This document shows positions 7,455-14,510 of a stretch of 64,000 nucleotides of DNA, in pieces. Each line of letters starts with the position of its first letter. The stretch's first letter is position 1. The DNA is from JADJNY01 sp046349615 (GTDB lineage Bacteria; Planctomycetota; UBA1135; GCA-002686595). The position numbers and the translations under genes were made by a program. The stretch covers positions 130,070-194,069 of the forward strand of contig JAXMBZ010000008.1 of NCBI GenBank assembly GCA_046349615.1, read 5' to 3'. The notes beneath the pieces are model-generated. The model saw only the letters and a program-made list of their open reading frames with translations, did not search any database and was not told the origin of the DNA.

Positions 7455-8149
7455 GCGTAGTGGACCCGTCAGCCATAGGACCTCGTTTCCGAGGTCGTGA
7501 CGGGCTTGCCGGCCTTGAGTTCGCCGACCGCCTTCTCGACGTAGTTGACGAGCGCTTCGCCTTCCTTCGGCTTGCCCGACGGCGCGTTGTCGAGCGCGCC
7601 TTGGTAGCGGAGCACGCCCTTCTCGTCGATCACGAAGCAGTGCGGCGTCGACTTCGCGCCGTACGCCTTCCCGGTCTTGCCGGTCGGGTCGAGCAGCACT
7701 TGGACGGTCGCCTTCTTCTCCTTCAAGAAGTCCTTGTTCTTGTCGACCTGCTTCGCGGTCTCGCCGTCCGAGTTCACCGCGAGCCACACGACGCCGTCCT
7801 TCTTCAGGCGCTCGGGGACCTCGGTGAGCGGACCGCCCTTCGAGTACACGCGGTCGCACGTCGGGCAGTCGGGGTTGAACCACTCGAGCACGACGAGCTT
7901 GCCCTTGTAGTCCGACAGCTTGACCTTCTTGCCGTCGAGGTCGGTGAGCTCGAACTCCGGTGCGGGCTTGCCGACTTCGGCAGCCTTCACCTCGTCCTTC
8001 TTCTCCTCCTTCGGCGGTTCCTTCTTCGCCTCGGGCTTCGGGTCCTGCGTCGCGTTCGCGCCGGCGATCACCGGCGGCGAGACGAACGTGAAGGACACGA
8101 GCGCGAGTCCGACGGCGGCGAGCGCCGTCGAGCACACGATGCGTCGCAT
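7445..8149 (-). CDS. Exported thioredoxin-fold redoxin, candidate selenoprotein (in-frame TGA at 7469-7471)
   Basis: A conventional reading gives 226 residues ending at TGA 7469-7471; reading that codon as Sec gives 234 residues ending at TAG 7445-7447. There is a signal peptide (about 1-30), a Lys/Glu/Pro linker, and an AhpC/TSA-TlpA-like fold with DCPTC (Cys95, Cys98) and the TPHCFVIDEKG strand. The paralogue just upstream ends TETKSYG-Cys-SVKYPKS; this gene ends SETRSYG-TGA-RVHYAKS. Thus TGA replaces the Cys codon TGC and four of seven following residues still match. A SECIS-like hairpin follows. Start at ATG 8149 places the signal peptide correctly. The alternative is a nonsense mutation that trimmed the tail. 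Confidence 0.7.
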
Positions 8150-8346
8150 CGTCTTCTCTCCTGTTTGGGTTTCGGGCGGAAGCGCGGGAGCGGTTCCCCG
8201 TTCCGCCTTCGCGGGTGCGAGCCGTCCGAACGCTTCGGACGCGCCTCGACCTGCATCTCCCCAGGGTACGGAACGAGCACGATTTCGTGGGCGCTTGGCA
8301 GGCGAACTCACCTCGGCCCTTGCGGTCGTTTCGACCGGAAAACGAC

Positions 8347-8371
8347 GGCAGCGGCCGCGCGGGCCGCTGCC
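8347..8371 (-). terminator. Hairpin terminator after the second redoxin gene
   Basis: Perfect 10-bp stem GGCAGCGGCC/GGCCGCTGCC with a 5-nt loop, followed on the minus strand by GTCGTTTTCC. It lies 25 nt past the stop of the Cys-type redoxin, so the Sec-candidate gene downstream may need its own promoter in the 247-bp gap or rely on partial readthrough. Confidence 0.7.
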
Positions 8372-8396
8372 GATCGATCGCGCAGAGAGGCGTCGT

Positions 8397-9062
8397 TCAG
8401 CTCTTCGGGTACTTCACCGAGCAGCCGTACGACTTCGTCTCCGTGGTCGTCACGGCCTTGCCGTTCTTGAGCTCGTTGATCGCGGTCTCGACGTAGTTCG
8501 TCTTCGCTTCCTTGTCCGCGACCTTGCCCATCGGCGCGTTGTCGAGCGCGCCGCGATAACGGAGCACGCCCTTCTCGTCGATCACGTAGCAGTGCGGCGT
8601 CGTCTTCGCGGCGTAGGCCGTGCCGACCTTGCCGTCCGCGTCGAGCAGCATCGGCGTCGTCATCTTGTGCGCTTCCATGAACTTCTTCGCGGCCTCGGCG
8701 TTCGCCGAATTGCCCGTGTTGATGGAGAGCCAGACGATGCCCTGCTTCGTCATGCGTTCCGGGAGGTCCTTCAGCGGGCCCGTGTCGCCGTAGACGTACT
8801 GGCAGTACGGGCAGTCCTGGTTGAACCACTCGAGCACGACGATCTTGCCCTTGTAGTCGGAGAGCTTGACCGACTTGCCGTTGACGTCCGTGAGCGTGAA
8901 GTCCGGCGCGGGCTTGCCGATCTCGGCGGTCGCGGGCTTCTCGTCCTTCTTGACGTCCTTCTTCTCGGTCTGGGGCGCCTTGATCTTCGGCTCTTCGACG
9001 GCGTGCGCCGCGAGGCTCAGGCCGAAGACGGCGACCAGTGCGGGGAGGATGAGTTGCTTCAT
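8397..9062 (-). CDS. Exported thioredoxin-fold redoxin with C-terminal SYGC tail
   Basis: 221 residues. Signal peptide (MKQLILPALVAVFGLSLAAHA), Lys-rich linker, then an AhpC/TSA-TlpA-like domain with DCPYC (Cys84, Cys87), TPHCYVIDEKG, and a C-terminal TETKSYGCSVKYPKS tail with Cys214. It probably reduces or oxidises thiols, or detoxifies peroxide, in the periplasm. It closely matches the downstream gene at 7445-8149, in which Cys214 is replaced by TGA. ATG 9062 is preceded by GGAG at the right spacing; a longer upstream frame would overlap the DsbD-like gene and is rejected. It lies 41 bases after that gene. Confidence 0.92.
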   Translation of the reverse strand: MKQLILPALVAVFGLSLAAHAVEEPKIKAPQTEKKDVKKDEKPATAEIGKPAPDFTLTDVNGKSVKLSDYKGKIVVLEWFNQDCPYCQYVYGDTGPLKDLPERMTKQGIVWLSINTGNSANAEAAKKFMEAHKMTTPMLLDADGKVGTAYAAKTTPHCYVIDEKGVLRYRGALDNAPMGKVADKEAKTNYVETAINELKNGKAVTTTETKSYGCSVKYPKS

Positions 9063-9103
9063 GATCGAATCTCCTTCTCGGTGTGCGGGGGCGGCCCGCG
9101 GGG

Positions 9104-9955
9104 TCAGTGTTTCTCCGGGCGCCAGGCTTCCTGCAGACAGCTCTTCGCGCCCTTGGCGTCTCGGATCCAGAGCACGCCTCGATAGTCGACGTCCTTGGAG
9201 CCGTTGATCTGTTCGAGCTCGAGCACGATGCGCGCGCCCTTCTCGGTCTTCGTGCGCGCGCGGGAGACGAGCTTCGTGTCCTCGCTCGGGCTCGGGAAGA
9301 ACTCGAGCTCCTCCGCGCCGGGCACGTCGATCGTCACGCGCGCGTGCTCCGCGTCGACCGCCTCGAACGCGGGCTGCGCGTCGCCGAGCACGTCCTTCCA
9401 CGCGCGCGGCAGCGCGGCGTGCGCCTTCGCGAAGAGCTCGGCGTTCGCGGGCTTCGTCTCGGCGTCCTTCGCCGCGGCCGTGAGCGCGAGCGTGCGCTTC
9501 GCGCCGCCGGGGAGGCAGTAGTCGGTGCAGACGAGCCAATCGACGTCGACGCGGAACTCGAGCGGCGCGCCGGGCGCGAGGTCCGCGGGCGCCTTCGCGT
9601 CGGCGACGAGGAGCACCTGTCCTTCGTGCACGTACGACACGATGTCGCCTTCTTCCTCGTGGCGAACGGGGCAGGGGAAGCGCGCGTCGCCGACCTCGAA
9701 GCCCTTCGGCGCGGCGAACTCGACGCGCGTCGGGTTGCCCGCGTCGCCCGCGTTCTCCCAGTACACGTGCCAGCCGGGCTTCACGTCGAGCACGACGCAG
9801 AGCTCGAACGACTCGCCCGCGCGAAGCGTCTCGCGATCCGCCTTGAGCGCGACCTGGACGAGCTTGTTGCCGTCCGTCTCGCGCTTTCGCTGGGGCGGGC
9901 CTTGGAACGGCGCGGCGAGGAGCGCGACGCAGAGCAGGTTCGAGAGGAGGGACAT
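9104..9955 (-). CDS. DsbD N-terminal-domain-like (disulfide bond corrector) exported protein
   Basis: 283 residues with a short signal peptide. The immunoglobulin-like DsbD-alpha type domain contains GWHVYWENAGDAG and FPCPVRHE, and a redox pair in DWLVCTDYCLPGG (Cys143, Cys147). In DsbD the equivalent domain receives electrons from the membrane part and passes them to periplasmic partners. Here the membrane domain is absent, so electrons must come from another protein. As first gene of a minus-strand run followed by two redoxins (41 bp and 247 bp gaps), it probably exchanges thiols with them. C-terminal residues 200-283 are less recognisable. Confidence 0.85.
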   Translation of the reverse strand: MSLLSNLLCVALLAAPFQGPPQRKRETDGNKLVQVALKADRETLRAGESFELCVVLDVKPGWHVYWENAGDAGNPTRVEFAAPKGFEVGDARFPCPVRHEEEGDIVSYVHEGQVLLVADAKAPADLAPGAPLEFRVDVDWLVCTDYCLPGGAKRTLALTAAAKDAETKPANAELFAKAHAALPRAWKDVLGDAQPAFEAVDAEHARVTIDVPGAEELEFFPSPSEDTKLVSRARTKTEKGARIVLELEQINGSKDVDYRGVLWIRDAKGAKSCLQEAWRPEKH

Positions 9956-10032
9956 CGGGCCGCGAGTCTAGCGCGCCTGCGACGACGTCCGGTAGCCGGA
10001 CGCCCCGGAGCGAGCGTTCCGATTCCGTTCCA

Positions 10033-10068
10033 GCGCGTTTTCCCCGCGCTCCCGGCCCGAAAACGCGC
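10033..10068 (-). terminator. Inverted repeat downstream of PilZ gene
   Basis: Arms GCGCGTTTTC (10033-10042) and GAAAACGCGC (10059-10068) form a perfect 10-bp stem with a 16-nt loop in the intergenic region following the minus-strand PilZ gene. Possible terminator; no extended T-run beyond the stem. Confidence 0.4.
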
Positions 10069-10125
10069 GCGGCCGGCGGCGCTTCGAGCGCGCGTCGGCC
10101 GTGCGGGGTTCGTCGAGGCCGCGGA

Positions 10126-10836
10126 TCAGGCGGCGCGAGTGCCGAGCGTCTGCTGCACGCTCTCGATCTTGCGCTTCACCATGTAGGAGGCGAGGCGCTC
10201 TTCCTGCGACGAGTAGTCGCGCGTCCCCTTCGGGTCGTACTCGATCCCGTAGCGGATCATCGTGCCCGCCATGCGGCGGTAGCGCACGATGCCGACGAGC
10301 TCGATCGGCTTGTCCTGCCCCGGCAGCTTGAACGAGAGCAGGAGCCGCTCCTTGTCGTGGAGCAGCGTCTCGCCCTGGCTGCCGAGCGAGATCGAGAGGC
10401 CCGTGAGCGACACGTCGTTGAGCACGGAGCTCGTGCCCGCGGACGCGTCGTCGTAACCCGTGCGAACGGTCACGCCGACGACTTCGGGCGGCTTGACGCG
10501 CGCCGCGGTGCGACGACGGAAGACCGCGTTGAGCGTCTCGCCGTCGATCGCGCTGAACTGGAACTCGTAGACGAGCTTGTCCGACTCGTCGCGCCGGAAG
10601 ATCACGCGCGAGCGCGCGGTGAGCGGCTTCTCGAGGTCCGCGCTCGAGAACCCGACGACCGCCTGGCGCGCGATCGGGATCATCGGCGCGCCCTGGCGCG
10701 GGAACTCGACGGTGACGACGTGGTGGTCGACCTTGACGACGCGCCCACGGACGGTGGGGCCGCCCGGGACCTCGATCAGGGCCGTGACTTCGGGGCGGGG
10801 GCCGGTGCGGGGCGGCGGCGACGGTTGTTGATCCAT
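10126..10836 (-). CDS. PilZ-domain protein
   Basis: 236 residues when started at ATG 10836 (10896 is an alternative). The N-terminal half is a beta-rich YcgR-N-like region (EVPGGPTVRGRVVKVD, PMIPI), and the C-terminal half is PilZ-like: FRRRTAARV gives the arginine motif and DVSLTGLSISL the D/N-x-S-x-x-G motif that together bind cyclic-di-GMP. Role is probably c-di-GMP-responsive control of motility, surface attachment or exopolysaccharide. It is divergent from the HD phosphohydrolase, and two HDOD genes lie further along the window. Confidence 0.85.
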   Translation of the reverse strand: MDQQPSPPPRTGPRPEVTALIEVPGGPTVRGRVVKVDHHVVTVEFPRQGAPMIPIARQAVVGFSSADLEKPLTARSRVIFRRDESDKLVYEFQFSAIDGETLNAVFRRRTAARVKPPEVVGVTVRTGYDDASAGTSSVLNDVSLTGLSISLGSQGETLLHDKERLLLSFKLPGQDKPIELVGIVRYRRMAGTMIRYGIEYDPKGTRDYSSQEERLASYMVKRKIESVQQTLGTRAA

Positions 10837-11051
10837 TGCTGGCGGGATCCGGGTGGGTGGGGCGGAGGCCGTTCGACGGTCTCGACCTTCGTTCATCGGC
10901 GCAGGGCCCGCCGGGCTGAACGCTTTGTCGTCCGAGCGCTCGATCCAGGGCCGTTCTCGGCACGTTCGTGCCCCGGCGCCGGGTGGAAAGCGTTTCCCGG
11001 TGTGCGCGCGGCGCGGCCTCGCGTGCGTGGAGCTGCTACCATCCCGCCCCC

Positions 11052-12440
11052 TTGGCCGGTCGCAAGCGCTACAGCGTCCTCCGTGATCCCGTGCACGGCG
11101 ACGTCTACCTGACGCACGAGGAAGTGCGCGTGCTCGACACGCGCGAGATGCAGCGGCTGCGCGGCGTGAAGCAGCTCGGGACCGCCTACCTCGTCTATCC
11201 GGGCGCCGTGCACACGCGCTTCGATCACATGATCGGCAGCCTGCACATGGCCGGGAAGATGATCGAGGCGATCAACCTGTCCTTCGAGCTCGACCCCGCG
11301 AGCTGCGTCGGCGTCAGCGAGGAAGAAGCGCGCGTCATCCGCCTCGCGGCGCTCGTCCACGACGCGACGCACATCCCGTTCGGACATTCGATCGAGGACC
11401 AGGACGGGATCTTCGGCCGCCACGACGAGGCGCGGCGGTTCGAGGCGATGTTCGAGGCGTCGACGGGCCTCGGGCGCGTGCTGCGCGAGCTCGGCGTGCA
11501 CGCGGACGTGCTGAAGATCCTGACCGCGAAGGAAGGGGAGGGCGGCATCCCGCCGTACTGGATCCAGATCGTCGGCGGGACGATCGCGAGCGACCTCCTC
11601 GACTACCTCGCGCGCGACGCGTACTTCACGGGGCTCAAGCTGTCCGTCGACCCGCGCGTGACGAGCTACTTCAAGGTCGATCGCCAGAGCGGGGTCCTCT
11701 ACATCGACCTCGCGAAGCACGACCTCCTGCGCGAGGACATCCTGTCGGAGGTCGTGCGCCTGCTCGAGGCGCGCTACTACTTCTCCGAGCGCGTCTACTA
11801 CCACCACGCGAAGGTCGCGGCGGGCGCGCTGATCGCGCGCGCGGTCGAGACGGCGCTGGCGGCGGGCGCCGTGCGCGAGAGCGACTTCTGGACGCGGGAG
11901 GACGCCGGGGTGCTGGACCTGCTCGAGCGCTCGATGGAGAAGGCGCCGCGAGCGTCGAAGGCCGCTCGCGATCGCGTGCTCGGCCTCGTTCAGCGTTTCC
12001 GCGAGCGCCGCCTGTACAAGCGCGCGTGCGTCTATCCGCGCTACGAGAACGCGGACGTGCAGGAGGCGCTCGTCGAGCGTTACTTCTCGACCGGCGGGGC
12101 GGCGGCGCGGCTCGAGGCCGAGTCGCGCATCACCGACCTCGTGCGCTTCGCGACGGGGAAGACCGTCGACGTGATCGTGTACTGCCCGGCGCAACGCATG
12201 CAGCTCAAGGAAGCGCGCATGCACGTGCGCTGGCCCGGTGCGGCGAGCGTCGAACCGTTGTCGGCCTACGCGGCGCGCGTGCCGCGCCTCGCGGACCTCG
12301 AACGGAGCTACCGCGACCTGTGGAAGTTCTACGTTCTCGCCGACGCGAGCGAGCCCGACCTGTTGCTCAGAGTGCAGGACGCGGCGGCGCAGGAGTTCCG
12401 CGGAGCGGTGAACGTGTATCGGATCGGCGGTACGCGGTGA
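11052..12440 (+). CDS. HD-domain phosphohydrolase
   Basis: 462 residues from TTG 11052; the start is uncertain because no strong ribosome site is visible. The opening YSVLRDPVHGDVYLT and the metal-binding set HTRFDHMIGS (His54, His59) and LVHDATHIPFGH (His103, Asp104) mark the HD superfamily close to dNTP triphosphohydrolases (SAMHD1/dGTPase type). Substrate is not evident. Two partial copies of this gene lie at 19321-19488 and 21101-21284. A TACCAT hexamer about 10 nt before the start could be a -10 element. Confidence 0.85.
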   Translation: MAGRKRYSVLRDPVHGDVYLTHEEVRVLDTREMQRLRGVKQLGTAYLVYPGAVHTRFDHMIGSLHMAGKMIEAINLSFELDPASCVGVSEEEARVIRLAALVHDATHIPFGHSIEDQDGIFGRHDEARRFEAMFEASTGLGRVLRELGVHADVLKILTAKEGEGGIPPYWIQIVGGTIASDLLDYLARDAYFTGLKLSVDPRVTSYFKVDRQSGVLYIDLAKHDLLREDILSEVVRLLEARYYFSERVYYHHAKVAAGALIARAVETALAAGAVRESDFWTREDAGVLDLLERSMEKAPRASKAARDRVLGLVQRFRERRLYKRACVYPRYENADVQEALVERYFSTGGAAARLEAESRITDLVRFATGKTVDVIVYCPAQRMQLKEARMHVRWPGAASVEPLSAYAARVPRLADLERSYRDLWKFYVLADASEPDLLLRVQDAAAQEFRGAVNVYRIGGTR

Positions 12441-12455
12441 ACTCGGACCGCCGTC

Positions 12456-12510
12456 GTGATCCGTCCGCCGGAGACGTTCGAGGCGACGAACGGTGTCCAG
12501 ATCACGTGGT
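12456..12510 (+). pseudogene. Relic of an ITW-type secreted-protein C-terminus
   Basis: Just after the HD gene, the plus strand reads RPPETF-EATNGVQITW, matching the final residues of the large secreted protein at 21415-23415 (CPPETF-NVTNGVKITW). The DNA matches closely, but the TGA stop has become TGT and nothing upstream resembles the rest of the protein. It is a 3'-end scrap of a lost paralogue. Confidence 0.75.
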
Positions 12511-12549
12511 GTGCTCGACGAAGAACGCGGGGCGTGGCACCCTCTCGCC

Positions 12550-13050
12550 GTGACGCTCGGACCGATCCAGGAAGGCCTCTGCCGCGACCACGCCGAGCTC
12601 GCTCGGCTGCTCGACGCCGCCGATCGCGGCGCCACGATCGACGCAGACGCGTTCCAGGCATTCCGAGGCAGGCTGCTGCGCCACATCGGAATGGAGGAGA
12701 AGCTCCTCCTCCCGGCCGCGAAGCGTGCACGCGGCGGAGCCGCGCTGCCCCTCGCGCGCCAGATGCGGCTCGACCACGCCGCGCTCGCGGCGCTGCTCGT
12801 GCCCACCCCGACGCCGGCGATCGTGGGGACCCTTCGCGCCTTGCTCGCGGTGCACGACGCGATGGAGGAGGGCGAAGGCGGGGTGTACGCGCAGTGCGAG
12901 CCGGCGGCGTGCGACGCGTTGCTGCGCGCCCTGCGCGAGGCTCGGATCCCGAAGCTCGCTCCCTACCAGGACGGTCCGCGCGCAACCGCGTCCATCGAGC
13001 GCTTGCTCCTCGCGGCCGGACGCGCGGCGATGCGTCCGCAAGCCCCCTGA
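12550..13050 (+). CDS. Hemerythrin-like HHE-domain protein
   Basis: 166 residues from GTG 12550. A four-helix bundle is suggested with candidate di-iron ligands His14 (DHAELARLL), His45 with Glu49/50 (RHIGMEEKLLLP), His76 (DHAALAALL) and His102 with Glu106 (HDAMEEGEGGVY). Such proteins bind oxygen or nitric oxide or sense them. It lies about 300 bp upstream of a molybdenum oxidoreductase cluster in the same orientation, so a role in sensing or handling NO/O2 for that system is possible but unproven. Confidence 0.85.
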   Translation: MTLGPIQEGLCRDHAELARLLDAADRGATIDADAFQAFRGRLLRHIGMEEKLLLPAAKRARGGAALPLARQMRLDHAALAALLVPTPTPAIVGTLRALLAVHDAMEEGEGGVYAQCEPAACDALLRALREARIPKLAPYQDGPRATASIERLLLAAGRAAMRPQAP

Positions 13051-13354
13051 CCGGCGAGCGCGGCGCGGCGGGGACTCCATCTCCACCTCGACCCCGGTCG
13101 AGGCGCCGTCGGGCGCAGGGGGCGGTACTCCCTCGCCGGGCATGGAACGAGGCTCGCCCGGGGAGCTGGCGATGGACACCACGGACATCCTCCGCATCGG
13201 ACGCGCACCTTGCGCCGCGCCGTCCGGTCTCGTATGCTGCGGCCGCGGCAAGTGCTCCTCGTGAGCGGCAGGCGACGCCACGGGAGGACGTCTTTCGCGG
13301 CGGACGGCCGCGGAGCATCGCAGTAGCGGGAACGGAGTCGGCGAGAGAGCACGG
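13051..13354 (+). other. Leader region of the molybdenum oxidoreductase cluster
   Basis: 304 bases without a supported gene. It holds an inverted repeat CTCGACC-CC-GGTCGAG near 13086-13101 and a TATGCT hexamer near 13233 that could be a -10 element for the cluster. No FNR-type TTGAT..ATCAA box is visible. Confidence 0.35.
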
Positions 13355-14503
13355 ATGATCCAGCCGAAACGCGAGGTGGCGATCAGTGCCGCTTGGGGCG
13401 TGCTCTTCACGGGCATCCTCGGCGCGCTGATCGTCGTTGGATCGCGAGACCTCGCGCACTTCGACGCGGCGCTCGTCGGGTACACGTTCGCGACGCTGTT
13501 CGCCGTCTTCGGCCTCACGTATCGCTATGCGATGTGGTTGCAGCGGCCGCCGACGGCGCTGTACTGGCGGCGCGGCTGGCAGGTCTTCTTTCGCCGCCGG
13601 CACCGTCTCGCGAACGCGCGCTCCTGGTTCCAGCGCGTGACGAGTCAGTTCGCGCTGAACCGCTTCATCCTGAGGCGCGGAAGCGCGCGCTGGCTGGCGC
13701 ACCTCCTCCTCATGTGGGGCTGCCTGACGGCCGGCGCCATCACGTTCCCGCTCGTGTTCGGCTGGCTCCACTTCGAGACTCTGCCGGACGACCTCGAGAC
13801 CTACCGCGTCGTCGTGTTCGGGTTCCCGACCGTCGCGATCGGCGTGGGCACGCTCCCGGCGTTCCTCGTGTTCCACGGGCTCGTGTGGTCGGCGCTCCTC
13901 GTGACCGGCGGCGTGATGCTCGCCATGCGCCGGAGGATGCGCGAAGAGGGCGCGGCGGCGCTGCAGAAGTTCCACGAGGACTTCCTGCCGCTCATCCTCC
14001 TCTTCGCGGTCAGCACGACCGGACTCCTGCTCACGGCGAGCTACACCTGGATGAAGGGCTACGCCTACGACTTCCTGGCGATCCTGCACGCCGTGACGGT
14101 GATCTTCACGCTGCTCTGGCTGCCGTTCGGGAAGTTCTTCCACGTCTTCCAGCGGCCCGCTCAGCTCGGCGTCTCCTTCTACAAGGACGTCGGCGCGCGC
14201 GAGGAGTCCGCGAGCTGCCGCCGCTGCGGCGCCGCGTTCACATCGCGCATGCACGTCGAGGACCTGATCGGCGTCCAGCGCGCGTTGGGCTTCCGCTACG
14301 AGGCCGGGGGGAGCGTCGAGCACTACCAGTGGATCTGTCCGCCGTGCCGGCGCGCGCTCCTGACGATCGCGCAGGGCCGGCCGTTCGGGCGCGAGGTCGC
14401 GCCGGGCGCGCGCGGCCGGCCCGTGCCGCCGCCCGCCTTCGCGAACCCGGGCCTCGGCAGCGGCCCGCTCGGGAGCGAGGATCGCGCGAACTTCCATCCC
14501 TGA
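13355..14503 (+). CDS. NarI-like cytochrome b membrane subunit with C-terminal zinc-ribbon-like tail
   Basis: 382 residues with five or so hydrophobic helices. Histidines in helices (WLAHLLLMW, LVFHGLVW, AILHAVTV, GKFFHVFQ) could ligate two b-hemes as in NarI-type quinol-oxidising subunits. After the last helix comes a cytoplasmic-style extension (about 285-345) with CRRC and CPPC pairs that could bind zinc or iron; this is unusual for NarI. It starts the cluster and precedes the Mo subunit by only 7 bases, so it probably passes quinol electrons to the ferredoxin and Mo subunits. Confidence 0.78.
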   Translation: MIQPKREVAISAAWGVLFTGILGALIVVGSRDLAHFDAALVGYTFATLFAVFGLTYRYAMWLQRPPTALYWRRGWQVFFRRRHRLANARSWFQRVTSQFALNRFILRRGSARWLAHLLLMWGCLTAGAITFPLVFGWLHFETLPDDLETYRVVVFGFPTVAIGVGTLPAFLVFHGLVWSALLVTGGVMLAMRRRMREEGAAALQKFHEDFLPLILLFAVSTTGLLLTASYTWMKGYAYDFLAILHAVTVIFTLLWLPFGKFFHVFQRPAQLGVSFYKDVGAREESASCRRCGAAFTSRMHVEDLIGVQRALGFRYEAGGSVEHYQWICPPCRRALLTIAQGRPFGREVAPGARGRPVPPPAFANPGLGSGPLGSEDRANFHP

Positions 14504-14510
14504 ACGCACC

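Noticed and set aside
7469..7471. TGA as a reassigned sense codon (Trp or Gly code)
   Set aside because: Most genes in the window end with TGA, so the standard stop meaning holds; recoding must be local.
12456..13358. 300-codon plus-strand frame after the HD gene
   Set aside because: Overlaps the hemerythrin gene in another frame; only its first 19 codons carry homology, as a relic of the ITW end.
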